A DNA stretch of 64,000 nt from Treponema sp. (GTDB taxonomy: Bacteria > Spirochaetota > Spirochaetia > Treponematales > Treponemataceae). Shown here in pieces: positions 1 through 8,790 of this stretch. A model generated the notes under the pieces. That model ran no database searches, was not told the origin of the DNA, and was given only the letters and a program-made list of their open reading frames with translations. A program made the translations under genes and the position numbers. Location of the stretch: positions 1 through 64,000 of the forward strand of contig JAFXSM010000028.1 in the NCBI GenBank assembly GCA_017525605.1. Direction: 5' to 3'. Within the stretch, counting starts at the first letter, position 1. Each line of letters starts with the position of its first letter.

Positions 1-114
1 AAAAAGGATTTAATCGATTACATTGATTATTATAACAATAGACGGATTAAGTTAAAATTAAAAGGACTCAGCCCTGTTGATTACAGAACTAAGTCCTTTA
101 AGTCCGTTAGTTAA
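1..114 (+). CDS. IS3-family transposase (OrfB), C-terminal end only
   Basis: The frame is open from the first base to a TAA at 112-114 and gives 37 residues ending [10 protein letters not shown]. Seen: the segment [20 protein letters not shown] is the typical tail of IS3/IS150-group integrase-type transposases (the YNxxRIxxxLxGLSP motif that follows the DDE core). The catalytic core lies outside the window, so it cannot be said whether the element is intact. The product would cut and join the ends of its own insertion sequence. Confidence 0.85.
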   Translation, partial: KKDLIDYIDYYNNRRIKLKLKGLSPVDYRTKSFKSVS

Positions 115-141
115 AGTGTCCAATAAATGGGGTACACTTCA
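1..141 (+). mobile_element. Right end of an IS3-family (IS150-like) insertion sequence
   Basis: Directly after the transposase stop lies GTGTCCAATAAATGGGGTACACTTCA (two parts: 117-130 and 131-141), which read backwards starts TGAAGTGTACCCCATT. IS3-family elements end in TG...CA, and IS150-group ends carry a run of Cs followed by a TTGGACA-like block, as here. The right terminus is placed at 141. The left end and target duplication are outside the window. Confidence 0.7.
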
Positions 142-198
142 TTATGCGTTGGACATAAAGTTCGGATTTTTTTTTGCATTTTTCTTTTTTTCGTCAAC

Positions 199-1794
199 CT
201 ATGCTTTTGACGCCGCCTGAATTTCCTTGAGCTTGGCAAGCGTCTTTCCGTTGTCTAGAGCGTCAGTCGCCATGGCAAATCCTTCGCGGAGATTCTTTGC
301 CTTTCCGCCGAGATAGAGGACTGCGGCAGTGTTCAGCCCCACAGCGGCACGGATTGTCTTTCGCCCCCTGCCCTCAAGGACTTCCATTGCGAGAGCGGCA
401 TTATCCGCGCCGGAGCCGCCTGAAAGCTCGTTTTCGTCGGCGTCCGTTATTCCGAAATCGGCAGGATTTATGACGTACTGCGCCTCGCGGCCGTGCTCGT
501 CAATCTGATAGACGTGAGTGAGGGCGCATGGGGAAATCTCATCATAGCCGTCGTCCGAGTACACGACCATGACGCGCTTCGCACCGAGAGCTTTCGCCGC
601 ATGGGCGTAATCGCAGAGCAAATCTTTTGAGTACACGCCGAGAACTTCGTAATCGGCATTCGCAGGATTCAGAAGAGGCCCCATCACGTTGAAAAGAGTT
701 TTTATTCCGAGCGCCTTTCTGACAGGTGCCGCAAAACGCATAGCTGAATGGTAGACGGGAGCCATGAGGAAGCCGAAGCCGGTCTTTTTGATTAATTCAG
801 AAGTTTGCTCAGGAGTAGCCATGATGTTTATCCCGAGATTCTCGTAGAAGTCGGCCGCACCCGATTTTGAAGAGACAGCCCTGTTTCCGTGTTTGGCCAT
901 AGTCTGACCGCAGCTAGCCGCACAAATCGCGGAAAGCGACGAGATGTTGAAAGAGCCTTTTCCGTCGCCGCCAGTTCCGACAATTTCGCCAAGCCCCGAA
1001 AACTCCCCCGGGAATGTCTTTTTCTTGGCAAGAAGAGCCTTTGCGCAGCCCGTCATCTCCTGCTCGGAGATTCCCTTCGACGCAATCGCAACGAGGATTC
1101 CAGAAAGAACACGCTCGTCCATCGTTCCGTCCGTGACGCATTCCATGAACTGGTACGCTTCCTCTTCCGTAAGGCTGTTCTTTGCGATGAGCTTCGTGAG
1201 AAATGCCGCGTGAGGGATATTGTTCCTTCGGTAGTTCAAAAACGCCCTAAAAATCGCATCCCCGTGCTCGGACGCAATCGACTCGGGATGAAACTGAACG
1301 CCCTCTATGACCATCGTCTTGTGGCGGATTCCCATGATGTCGCCGTCCTTTGCACGCGCAGTGACCTCGAAATCGGAAGGCAAAGTGCTTTCGTCAATCA
1401 CGAGAGAATGGTATCTGGTGAATTTGCCAGAAGTCCCGATTGTCCTGAAAACTCCGCGTCCGTCGCACTTCATCGTCTCGACGATTCCGTGACGGATGTA
1501 TTTCGCGCCGACGATTTTCGCGCCGAAAGCCGCACCGATTGACTGATGCCCGAGGCAGACACCGAGAATCGGAACTTTTCCCGCGAAATGCCTGATTGCC
1601 TCGATTGAGATTCCTGCAGAGTCAGGATTTCCAGGCCCAGGCCCCACGACAATGTGGCTCGGCTTTATTGATTCGATGTCGGCTACAGTGCATTCCTCCG
1701 AGCGGAACACAACGACCTTGTCATCCGAAACACGCTCAAGAGTCTGCACGATGTTGAACGTAAAACTATCTTTGTTATCGATAAATGCTATCAT
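199..1794 (-). CDS. trpGD: Fused anthranilate synthase glutaminase / anthranilate phosphoribosyltransferase
   Basis: 531 aa bifunctional enzyme for the first two steps of tryptophan synthesis. Residues 1-190 are a class I glutamine amidotransferase: oxyanion segment VGPGPGNP, nucleophile Cys80 in GVCLGHQS, and the His169/Glu171 pair in VQFHPES. It delivers ammonia to TrpE. Residues about 200-531 are TrpD, with the PRPP-binding GTGGDGKGSFN, KHGNRAVSSKSGAAD and NVMGPLLNP motifs; this half joins anthranilate to PRPP. TrpG-TrpD fusions are also known in enterobacteria. The gene starts 57 nt after trpE in the same direction, so the two are probably co-transcribed. No other trp gene is in the window. 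Confidence 0.95.
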   Translation of the reverse strand: MIAFIDNKDSFTFNIVQTLERVSDDKVVVFRSEECTVADIESIKPSHIVVGPGPGNPDSAGISIEAIRHFAGKVPILGVCLGHQSIGAAFGAKIVGAKYIRHGIVETMKCDGRGVFRTIGTSGKFTRYHSLVIDESTLPSDFEVTARAKDGDIMGIRHKTMVIEGVQFHPESIASEHGDAIFRAFLNYRRNNIPHAAFLTKLIAKNSLTEEEAYQFMECVTDGTMDERVLSGILVAIASKGISEQEMTGCAKALLAKKKTFPGEFSGLGEIVGTGGDGKGSFNISSLSAICAASCGQTMAKHGNRAVSSKSGAADFYENLGINIMATPEQTSELIKKTGFGFLMAPVYHSAMRFAAPVRKALGIKTLFNVMGPLLNPANADYEVLGVYSKDLLCDYAHAAKALGAKRVMVVYSDDGYDEISPCALTHVYQIDEHGREAQYVINPADFGITDADENELSGGSGADNAALAMEVLEGRGRKTIRAAVGLNTAAVLYLGGKAKNLREGFAMATDALDNGKTLAKLKEIQAASKA

Positions 1795-1851
1795 TTTTCA
1801 TGCTCCCATTAATTTTCAGTATCAGTGCTTCCGCTGCCAGCACATCGAGCG

Positions 1852-3333
1852 TCATTTCTTCGAACCGTCGAGGACTGCACGAAGCGCGCCCATCTTCTCG
1901 CAAGTCTCAGTCCACTCCCTGTCAGGGTCTGAATCGTAGACAATTCCGCCGCCAGCCTGAAGCGTCCATACAGTTCCCTGCTTGAGCGCACATCGGATTG
2001 ATATGCAGAAATCGAGGTCGCCGTTAGACTGAATGTATCCGACCGCACCTGCATAGAACCTGCGCTTCGTCTTTTCAATCTGGCTGAGAATCTGAATCGC
2101 ATTTATTTTTGGAGCACCGGAGACTGTTCCTGCAGGGAATGCCGAGCGCAGAACCTGAATCGGCTTGAACTCAGGCCTGACTTTTCCCTGAACGTCCGAA
2201 ACGATGTGCATGACGTGCGAGAAATATTCAACGTCCATGAACCTTGCGACCTCGACGCTTCCATTCGTGCAGACTCTTCCCAAATCGTTCCTCGCAAGGT
2301 CAACGAGCATCAGATGCTCCGCCCTCTCCTTCTCGTCCGAAAGAAGCTCGCTCTTCAGTTTCTCGTCCTCCGAAGCAGATGCGCCCCTCCTTCTCGTTCC
2401 TGCAATCGGGCGAATCGAAGCGACACCATCGCGGACGCGCACAAGGCTCTCAGGCGAAGCTCCCACAAGCTGCCTGTCGCCGAAATCGATGTAAAGAAGA
2501 TACGGGCTAGGATTCACCGAGCGCAGCCTTCTGTAAATTTCCAATGCGGAATTCGCGCACTCAAGCTGCAATCTCCTGCACGGGACTGCCTGCAGCAAGT
2601 CTCCCGCGACAATCCGCTTCTTTATCTCGACGACTTTCTCCTTGTATTCGCGCTCGCTCTGCTCAAGGTTCGTGATTGTCCTGACGGGCTTAGCCTCTTC
2701 CGGCTTCGAAAGGTATGTGAAATCCATGTCGTTCAGGCGCGCTTTCAGGTCATCGACAGCCTTGTCCAGGTCAATCTGATGCTCGTTGTAGTTCAGCGCG
2801 AAAATGTGAAGTTTTTCAGTGAAATGGTCAAAGATGATGTAGATGTGACCCGCTATGAATTCGCTTTCCGGAATGTGAAGCTCGTCGGTCTGCGGTGCCA
2901 TTTTTATCGTGTCGCACCTGGCGGCGAATTCGTAGCTCAGATATCCGAGACCGGAAGTCGGAACAGGGACCGAATTCGGCATCTGAACGCCGTCGTCGCC
3001 CGTCACGAAGCTCGTGTCGTTCTGCTCCGCGACGTAAAGAAGCGCGTCGAGGATATCGGGCGTATGTAGGACGCGGCTTCCGGGAGCGATTGTCTCGCCG
3101 GTCGTGTTCTTTCCCTTGTACGGCAAACGTCGCCCGTCAATCAGAAAAGCAACCCCGTCATCGTCCTGCACGATGTGGAATGCAGGCTCCGTCATCAGAA
3201 TCGAGTAGCGTTCCTTCCCGCGTGCAAAGCTCGCGCTCTCAAGAATCACGCTCGCACCGATTTTTCTCGCCAAAGAAAAAGGTGTATACCTGTCGCACGG
3301 AACAGAAAAATAAATGGAATCGTCTCTAGCCAT
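1852..3333 (-). CDS. trpE: Anthranilate synthase component I
   Basis: 493 aa; converts chorismate plus ammonia (from TrpG) into anthranilate. The start is set at 3333 because GGAGG lies 7 nt before that ATG; a longer frame to 3351 would begin inside this ribosome-binding site. Seen: the chorismate-binding core has GTRRRGAS, LVDLARNDLGR, PAGTVSGAPK, YAGAVGYI and QAGGGIVYDSDPD. Near the N terminus, ILESA matches the LLES element that binds feedback tryptophan in other TrpE proteins, so allosteric inhibition is likely (inference). First gene of a trpE-trpGD unit with two tandem palindromes upstream (3413-3448). Confidence 0.95.
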   Translation of the reverse strand: MARDDSIYFSVPCDRYTPFSLARKIGASVILESASFARGKERYSILMTEPAFHIVQDDDGVAFLIDGRRLPYKGKNTTGETIAPGSRVLHTPDILDALLYVAEQNDTSFVTGDDGVQMPNSVPVPTSGLGYLSYEFAARCDTIKMAPQTDELHIPESEFIAGHIYIIFDHFTEKLHIFALNYNEHQIDLDKAVDDLKARLNDMDFTYLSKPEEAKPVRTITNLEQSEREYKEKVVEIKKRIVAGDLLQAVPCRRLQLECANSALEIYRRLRSVNPSPYLLYIDFGDRQLVGASPESLVRVRDGVASIRPIAGTRRRGASASEDEKLKSELLSDEKERAEHLMLVDLARNDLGRVCTNGSVEVARFMDVEYFSHVMHIVSDVQGKVRPEFKPIQVLRSAFPAGTVSGAPKINAIQILSQIEKTKRRFYAGAVGYIQSNGDLDFCISIRCALKQGTVWTLQAGGGIVYDSDPDREWTETCEKMGALRAVLDGSKK

Positions 3334-3412
3334 TTTCAATCCTCCAATCAATCAGTTTATCTCAGCCGATTTCCGCTGATTTCAAGTTGCATCCGTCATT
3401 CTTATTTTTTTT

Positions 3413-3448
3413 GTTTCTATGTATAGAAACGTTTCTATGCATAGAAAC
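3413..3448. promoter_or_regulatory. Two abutting 18-bp palindromes upstream of trpE (putative operators)
   Basis: 3413-3430 reads GTTTCTATGTATAGAAAC (8-bp arms) and 3431-3448 reads GTTTCTATGCATAGAAAC (perfect palindrome). The two are head to tail with no gap, so the centres are 18 bp apart. They lie about 80-115 bp before the trpE start and about 110 bp before the divergent ATPase gene. The layout is that of a tandem dimeric-repressor operator. It does not resemble the E. coli TrpR operator, and no regulator gene is adjacent, so the controlling protein is unknown. Confidence 0.6.
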
Positions 3449-3521
3449 AAATCTAGCGTAATTTGAAATTTTATGCAACAAATTGGGCAGAATTCCGAAA
3501 AATGAATTCAATCCGCAGCGT

Positions 3522-3558
3522 TTGCCGACAAAGCGTCTTTATAGGTATAATTAGAGCT
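3522..3558 (+). promoter_or_regulatory. Promoter of the AAA+ ATPase gene, placed for a leaderless mRNA
   Basis: TTGCCG (3522-3527), 18-bp spacer, TATAAT (3546-3551). The ATG follows only 7 nt after the -10 box (3559), and there is no purine-rich ribosome site before it. A normal start-point distance would put the first transcribed base at or next to the A of ATG. Confidence 0.6.
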
Positions 3559-6267
3559 ATGAATGAAATCAATTTTGAAACAGAAAACACAGAAGACATG
3601 ATTAAATCCGCCGTTGAGAAAATCAACGAGACGATGAAAATGATGCCGAAGCTCGCAAAGCCGAAGCAGCGTTCTTCAAACAAGCCGAAAGGAATTCTGA
3701 ACGACATTCTTACGATAATAGCAACACTAAAGACAAACCATTTTTCAATCACGAAAGCGAAATCATTTACGAAATCGGTCAATTCGCTTGCGGAATATCT
3801 TGGCACGACAGACATTCAGGCAATACTTTTCGCATCGATTTTCACGATGTACCTCGACAACCTGACTTCTCCGGTCTCGTTCTATTCGATTGCCCCGTTC
3901 TACGAATGCGACCCGATTACGGTGTTCCAGTACAAGAGCGAAATGGAACATCTGAAAGAGAAAAAATTATTGCAGGCTGCCGGAAAAGACACATACATCG
4001 TCCCTGAATCAGTTTTGGACCCGATATCGAACAACGACGAGCTCCCTGATTTTGAAGAAGACTACGAGTATGATTCGGATGACGATGACGAAGCAGAAGA
4101 CGACAACGAGAACGATGATGATGAGCATGAGGATTTTTCATTCGACTCCGCTGACGGCACTCCGGCCCCGTCATTCAAAAGCTACAGATACGACGACGAT
4201 GACGATGAAGAGGAAAAAGTCGAAATCTCTGACGTGATAAAAAATGTGCTTTCGCAGATTCGCGATGCGAACAGAATCGATTTTTCCGAGGACTCCTCTC
4301 AAATAAGGATTCTAACGGAATATCTTGGAGTTCCGAGAGAATCCGCGATATATTTCGCAGCAATCGCCACAATGTTCTACGAATTCTTCAAGCGACCTGT
4401 ATCTTTTGAGGATTTGGCAAGGCACACACCGCTCACGATGATGCAGATTCTGAAGACGAAGGACTACATCAAGCCGCTCCTTTCAAAGGAACTTATCAGA
4501 ATCGTGGACCCGAGGGAGATGTCGTTCGCGGTAACAGGCTTCGTCGAGAACGCAATCATAAAAAACGAGACGATACCGGAAAACGGAACAGACTCATACA
4601 CTTCGGGAATCTTGAGCAGCATATCAAAAATAATCGTCGCGCTCAAAAAGATTGATTTCATGATTGTGAATGACGACTGGGCCGTGCTCGACAGTCCGGT
4701 GTCAAAGCTCTGCGAATATCTCGGAACGGAAGACAAAATGCAGGCGATGCTTTTCGCGACAGTCTTCACGATGTATTTCGACTCGCTCTCGCGCCCTGTC
4801 CCGTACAATTCGATTTCGGACTTCTACCAGTGCAACCCGCTCATCGTAATCCAGCACAAGGGCAAGATGAAATGGCTCGTCGAAAAAGGATACCTGATGG
4901 AAGCCGATCCGCCGGACGACTCAAGCGCAAGCGAATATTACAAAGTTCCCGACTATGTCGCGAAGGCAATCATCGAAAACGTGCCGATTCCGAAAAGCGA
5001 CGACAGGAACCAGAAGACGATTCACACGTTCATACATCAGATTGAGAAAATCGGCGACAGGCGGATTGACGCAGGAAACAAAGTGCAGTCGCTTTACGAC
5101 GGAATTCTCAGCAAGGAACGCGAATACAAAGACATCAAGTCGCTGGAGGAAGTCAAGGCCGTGCTCCCGGACATAACGGACAGGGCGATTTTCTACGACA
5201 TCGCGGCAGGAATGATAAACCACATCAACAGCGAGATTGAGCTGATGATTCTCGTCAACAGGAACACGGACGAATCGACAGGAAGGCAGTCCGTAATCGA
5301 CTCGTTCATGAACGAATCGCACGTGCTCTTCACGAGGGAGCTTGTCCAGTTCGAGAACAAGGCTTCGATGATGGACTCGACCGTGTCACTAACTGACAAG
5401 GCTTTTGAGCTTCTGCTTGGCGACGAGGGAAAATTCTACCACAAGAAGGTTGCCGACAAGGAACTGAAATCGCCCGACAAAATTCAGGAGAAAGAGCTTT
5501 TCTACATGCCGGAGAACGAGGGCGAAATCAAAAAGCTTTACGAATCGTTCACGAAGGAAAACCTCCGGAACCTGCAGAAGCGTCTTGAGGAGAAGAAGCT
5601 CCCGAAAGGCATCTGCATATTGTTTTACGGGGCACCGGGAACAGGAAAAACCGAGACCGTCTATCAGATTGCGAAGAAGACAGGCAGGCCGATTTACCAT
5701 GTGGACATCGGGAACATGAGGTCGCAGTGGTACGGGGAGACGGAGCAGAAATTCTCAAAGCTCTTCAACGACTACAGGAAGATGTGCGAGAGCGCGGCAA
5801 AGAATGACGAGCTCCTTCCGATTCTGCTTTTCAACGAGGCGGACGCGATTTTCGGAAAGCGAGTCGAAAACGCGCAGAACGGCGGCAGGGTTGACAACAC
5901 AATCCAGAACATTCTCCTTGAGGAAATGGAAAGGCTTCCTGGAATTCTCATTGCGACGACGAACATCGAGGAGAACCTCGACAACGCATTCGAAAGACGG
6001 TTCCTGTTCAAGATAAAGCTCGCAAAGCCGAACGCGGAAATAAAAGCGAAAATCTGGAAGAGCAACATCGACTGGCTTTCCGACGAGGAAGCTGAAAAAC
6101 TCGCAAAGGATTTTTCTTTCTCGGGTGGCGAAATCGCGAACGTCGTCAGGAAAATCACTATGGACGAAATTCTTTCTGGCAAGCAGACTCCGTTCGAGCA
6201 GATAGTCGAATACTGCAGGACGGAAAAAATCCAGAGCGGAAACGCACCGGTCGGATTCAAAAGCTGA
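3559..6267 (+). CDS. AAA+ ATPase with three repeated N-terminal modules
   Basis: 902 aa, cytoplasmic, function unknown. The start is the ATG at 3559; an in-frame TTG at 3463 lies upstream of the promoter. Three homologous modules of about 100 aa lie near residues 45-145, 223-325 and 350-455; each has EYLG.. followed by an A.hFA.hhTMhh.hh.RPV pattern and a charged end such as KEKKLL. A very acidic Asp/Glu-rich linker (about 160-222) separates the first two. The ATPase is C-terminal: Walker A GAPGTGKT (691-698), Walker B-like LLFNEADAIF (Asn where Asp is usual, Glu760 kept), and ATTNIEENLDNAFERRF with sensor and arginine-finger residues. The fold is close to classical AAA proteins of the ClpX/FtsH/Vps4 type (inference). 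The modules may be winged-helix-like adaptors, but this is a guess. Confidence 0.75.
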   Translation: MNEINFETENTEDMIKSAVEKINETMKMMPKLAKPKQRSSNKPKGILNDILTIIATLKTNHFSITKAKSFTKSVNSLAEYLGTTDIQAILFASIFTMYLDNLTSPVSFYSIAPFYECDPITVFQYKSEMEHLKEKKLLQAAGKDTYIVPESVLDPISNNDELPDFEEDYEYDSDDDDEAEDDNENDDDEHEDFSFDSADGTPAPSFKSYRYDDDDDEEEKVEISDVIKNVLSQIRDANRIDFSEDSSQIRILTEYLGVPRESAIYFAAIATMFYEFFKRPVSFEDLARHTPLTMMQILKTKDYIKPLLSKELIRIVDPREMSFAVTGFVENAIIKNETIPENGTDSYTSGILSSISKIIVALKKIDFMIVNDDWAVLDSPVSKLCEYLGTEDKMQAMLFATVFTMYFDSLSRPVPYNSISDFYQCNPLIVIQHKGKMKWLVEKGYLMEADPPDDSSASEYYKVPDYVAKAIIENVPIPKSDDRNQKTIHTFIHQIEKIGDRRIDAGNKVQSLYDGILSKEREYKDIKSLEEVKAVLPDITDRAIFYDIAAGMINHINSEIELMILVNRNTDESTGRQSVIDSFMNESHVLFTRELVQFENKASMMDSTVSLTDKAFELLLGDEGKFYHKKVADKELKSPDKIQEKELFYMPENEGEIKKLYESFTKENLRNLQKRLEEKKLPKGICILFYGAPGTGKTETVYQIAKKTGRPIYHVDIGNMRSQWYGETEQKFSKLFNDYRKMCESAAKNDELLPILLFNEADAIFGKRVENAQNGGRVDNTIQNILLEEMERLPGILIATTNIEENLDNAFERRFLFKIKLAKPNAEIKAKIWKSNIDWLSDEEAEKLAKDFSFSGGEIANVVRKITMDEILSGKQTPFEQIVEYCRTEKIQSGNAPVGFKS

Positions 6268-6290
6268 CGGAACAAATTCAGTTTTCAGAC

Positions 6291-6330
6291 AAAAAAAGGA
6301 ACCTCAACAAAATGAAGTTCCTTTTTTTTA
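6291..6330. terminator. Bidirectional terminator between convergent genes
   Basis: A 12-bp perfect stem, AAAAAAAGGAAC / GTTCCTTTTTTT, with a 14-nt loop. The A-run and T-run flank it, so it can act for the ATPase gene on the + strand and the 6356-7222 gene on the - strand. Confidence 0.85.
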
Positions 6331-6355
6331 TGCAAAAATCAGTTTTATGCAAGAA

Positions 6356-7222
6356 TCAGCGTGCCTCAAAAACGTATGTCGCCTGATACTCTTTTCCGAG
6401 AATATCCGAAGCGACAACGGTCAGTTCATTGTGGCCGCGCGGAATCACGACCTCGCCGAGCAACGCCCTTTTGCCGTCAGGATAGACGCTCGAAAGAGAA
6501 TGCATGTCCCTGCCCTTCAGGTTCAGCTTTCCGCCAACGTCGTAAAGCGAATCGTAGAAAATGTTCTCGACCGTAACCCCGTTTATGAAAATCGAAGTTT
6601 TGTACGGAACGGCGACATCCTGCCTTTCGTTGTAAATCAGATACGAGCCTGCATTCAACGTCTGAACAGAGCTGAGCGCGTAAGAGATTCCAGCCTTGTT
6701 GACCGCGCTCACATTGTGCAGGACGATTTCAAGCTCGTTTCCGATTCTCGGCATGAGAACGCGCGGATTTATGAAACATTTTGACTTCAAGTCGATTACC
6801 TGAAATTCGAGGCACGAATCCCCTTCCTGCCAGCCGGAAAGAGAAGACTCCCCAAGATGGTCGCCTGCAGAAACCTCATATTTCGAGTGAAGCTCGCTCA
6901 CGTCATCAAGATTCCCGTAAACGCTGAGCATATCGTCTTCATGCGATATTATAACGGCGTTTCCGAGCGTGCTCTCAAAAAGGTCGCCCTCCGGATGCTC
7001 CGTTATGAGCGCAAGGATACGCCCGTTGTCGGCAGCCTTCACAGCTTCCGTGTTCGAAAAAACGAGCGAAGGAGAAATCCTGCCGCCGCGGAGCTGCGCA
7101 AAATAAGAGAAGAACGAATCCGACATGATTTCGTTCTGCGGCCAGTCAAACGCAAAATTCATATATGACACTGCAAAAAGAACTGATGCAGCCAGCAATT
7201 TTTTGATTTTCTTCATTTTCAT
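6356..7222 (-). CDS. Exported protein with a degenerate M23 (LytM-like) domain
   Basis: About 288 aa. Starts at 7240 (GTG), 7222 (ATG) or 7216 (ATG) are possible; 7222 is used because the signal peptide MKMKKIKKLLAASVLFAVSY follows directly. The middle part (NGRILALI..., GNAVIISHEDDMLSVYGNL, GDHLGESS, CLEFQVIDLKSKCFINPR) has the order of an M23 metallopeptidase, where the usual G.hV.h.H..G....Y.HL, G..IG..G and HhHFE are expected. The zinc ligands are missing: CLEFQV replaces the HhHFE strand. It is probably a non-catalytic cell-wall or divisome binding protein (inference). The C-terminal 120 residues look like a beta-rich Ig-type domain. It sits about 21 nt after the propeller gene and is probably co-transcribed. 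Confidence 0.6.
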   Translation of the reverse strand: MKMKKIKKLLAASVLFAVSYMNFAFDWPQNEIMSDSFFSYFAQLRGGRISPSLVFSNTEAVKAADNGRILALITEHPEGDLFESTLGNAVIISHEDDMLSVYGNLDDVSELHSKYEVSAGDHLGESSLSGWQEGDSCLEFQVIDLKSKCFINPRVLMPRIGNELEIVLHNVSAVNKAGISYALSSVQTLNAGSYLIYNERQDVAVPYKTSIFINGVTVENIFYDSLYDVGGKLNLKGRDMHSLSSVYPDGKRALLGEVVIPRGHNELTVVASDILGKEYQATYVFEAR

Positions 7223-7243
7223 TCTCACAACTAAAATCACAAT

Positions 7244-8515
7244 TTATTTATGCTTTATGTCGATTCTGGAAATTTTCGAGTCATGCCCGACGAAGAGAGA
7301 ACCGTCACGCACAGACATGAACGCGGTCTCAGCCTCGAACGAGAACGAGCCTGAATGAACGTCATACGCCTCGACAACGGATACCGAATAAGAGTTTCCG
7401 TCCTTGCTCAAGACGAAAATCGTTCCGTCATTGTCTTCCTGAATCGAAAGAATCGTGCCGACGAGCGGAACAACGGTGCTTTTCAGCGACTTGCAGTTGA
7501 CAACCCCAAGCCCGTCCGAGCATCCATAGTAGACGGCGGACTCGTCATTCTTGAATTTCACAACCATCTGCCCTGTAACTTCACGGGAGAAAGTCTTGTG
7601 GAAAATCACTTTTGCACGTCCGCCCATATTTTCGGCAAGGACGAAACGCTGATTGTCGTGACCGGAAACAGCCGCAATCAGCTTGCCCGAATTGGAAATT
7701 CCGGCACCGAGAATGACAGGATAAGTGCTTCCGCCCGGCTCAAATTCGAAAACGACACTGCCGTCAGGCGCAAAAGAAATCAGATGGCCGTCCGCAAATC
7801 CAGCAAGAAGCCCTTCCTTTGACGAAGAAAAAGCCGTGACAGGAGAATATCCCTCGTAAGTCCAAAGAACTTCACCAGTGCTGCCGATACGGGCAAAAGA
7901 AGCTCCGCCCGGCAGGAAAAGAAAAATCTTGTCGTCAGCAAAATAAGGAAAGCCGGTCTGGTTTATTTCCGCAATTTTCTTACCGTCAGGAGAATGGACT
8001 TCGATTTTTTCCGAGTGCGTCTCATAAACAGAATAAAACGAAGGCGACACGGAAGCCTTGAACGGAAAAGTCACGCGGGAAAGCATCCGGCCGTTCTTCG
8101 TGAAATACCCTACAAGCTGGCCGAGCTTGAAAGGAATCGCACCGTCGAATTTCGCCGACGACACGACATCGACTTCGGACATTTTCTGGTCTTGCGAAAC
8201 TGCATTGCTTTCTGGATTCTCAGGATTTTCCGAATCAGCATTCTCGGAATCTGTCTCGGAAACTTCGACGGACGCAGGCTTATTCATTTCTGAAACGAGC
8301 TTTTCTGCGTTGTCCTTCATTTCCTGAATGGAAAGACGCTCGGTACGCGTAGAGTTGTCGGCATCAATCGTCCATACAGGAAGAAAATGTATTTCGCGGG
8401 AGAGAGGGCGCGCCGCCAAAAGAACATAAAGAACGCAGAGCGAAACAATTACCGCAACAAGGATGCGCTTTCGCTTTTTGGCAGCATCAAGCATCGGGTT
8501 TTCAATGTCAGTCAT
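7244..8515 (-). CDS. Membrane-anchored beta-propeller protein
   Basis: 423 aa. A cytoplasmic N terminus with basic KKRKR is followed by one membrane helix (about residues 19-35, ILVAVIVSLCVLYVLLAA), then an acidic linker rich in Glu/Asn/Ser (about 85-115), then a repeat region with PQQ/WD-like blades: YFTKNGRMLS, VHSPDGKKIAEI, RIGSTGEVLWTYEG, SFAPDGSVVFEF, LSKDGNSYSV. This suggests a periplasmic propeller used for protein contacts. A GAGGAA ribosome site lies 9 nt before the ATG. The next gene encodes a degenerate M23-like protein, so the pair may work together at the cell envelope. No specific function can be assigned. Confidence 0.65.
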   Translation of the reverse strand: MTDIENPMLDAAKKRKRILVAVIVSLCVLYVLLAARPLSREIHFLPVWTIDADNSTRTERLSIQEMKDNAEKLVSEMNKPASVEVSETDSENADSENPENPESNAVSQDQKMSEVDVVSSAKFDGAIPFKLGQLVGYFTKNGRMLSRVTFPFKASVSPSFYSVYETHSEKIEVHSPDGKKIAEINQTGFPYFADDKIFLFLPGGASFARIGSTGEVLWTYEGYSPVTAFSSSKEGLLAGFADGHLISFAPDGSVVFEFEPGGSTYPVILGAGISNSGKLIAAVSGHDNQRFVLAENMGGRAKVIFHKTFSREVTGQMVVKFKNDESAVYYGCSDGLGVVNCKSLKSTVVPLVGTILSIQEDNDGTIFVLSKDGNSYSVSVVEAYDVHSGSFSFEAETAFMSVRDGSLFVGHDSKISRIDIKHK

Positions 8516-8790
8516 TTATAGAATTCCTCGGAGATTTTTCAATATTCAGGGGCATGCGAAAAAAGAGAATTTTCGAGCCCCTTAAATGTAAAAAGTGGTA
8601 GGAGAAATTATAAAGAAATCGCCCCCGTTGATAAAGCGAGATAGCAGATTCTGACAGGTTTTATACAGCATATAATTCGGAAAAATACAAATAAACATCA
8701 GAAAAACGTAATATTCTGCACAACTTGACAACAAACCGCAAAGTTTGCAAAATATTCAACAAAAAGCAAATGGAATAGAAGGGTTTTAAC

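Noticed and set aside
889-1542. Long + strand frame (217 aa) opposite trpGD
   Set aside because: It lies antisense to a gene with complete TrpG/TrpD motifs, has no ribosome site and is rich in Arg, as mirror frames of this codon style usually are.
2206-3069. 287-aa + strand frame opposite trpE
   Set aside because: Mirror frame of trpE; no recognisable domain, no start signal.
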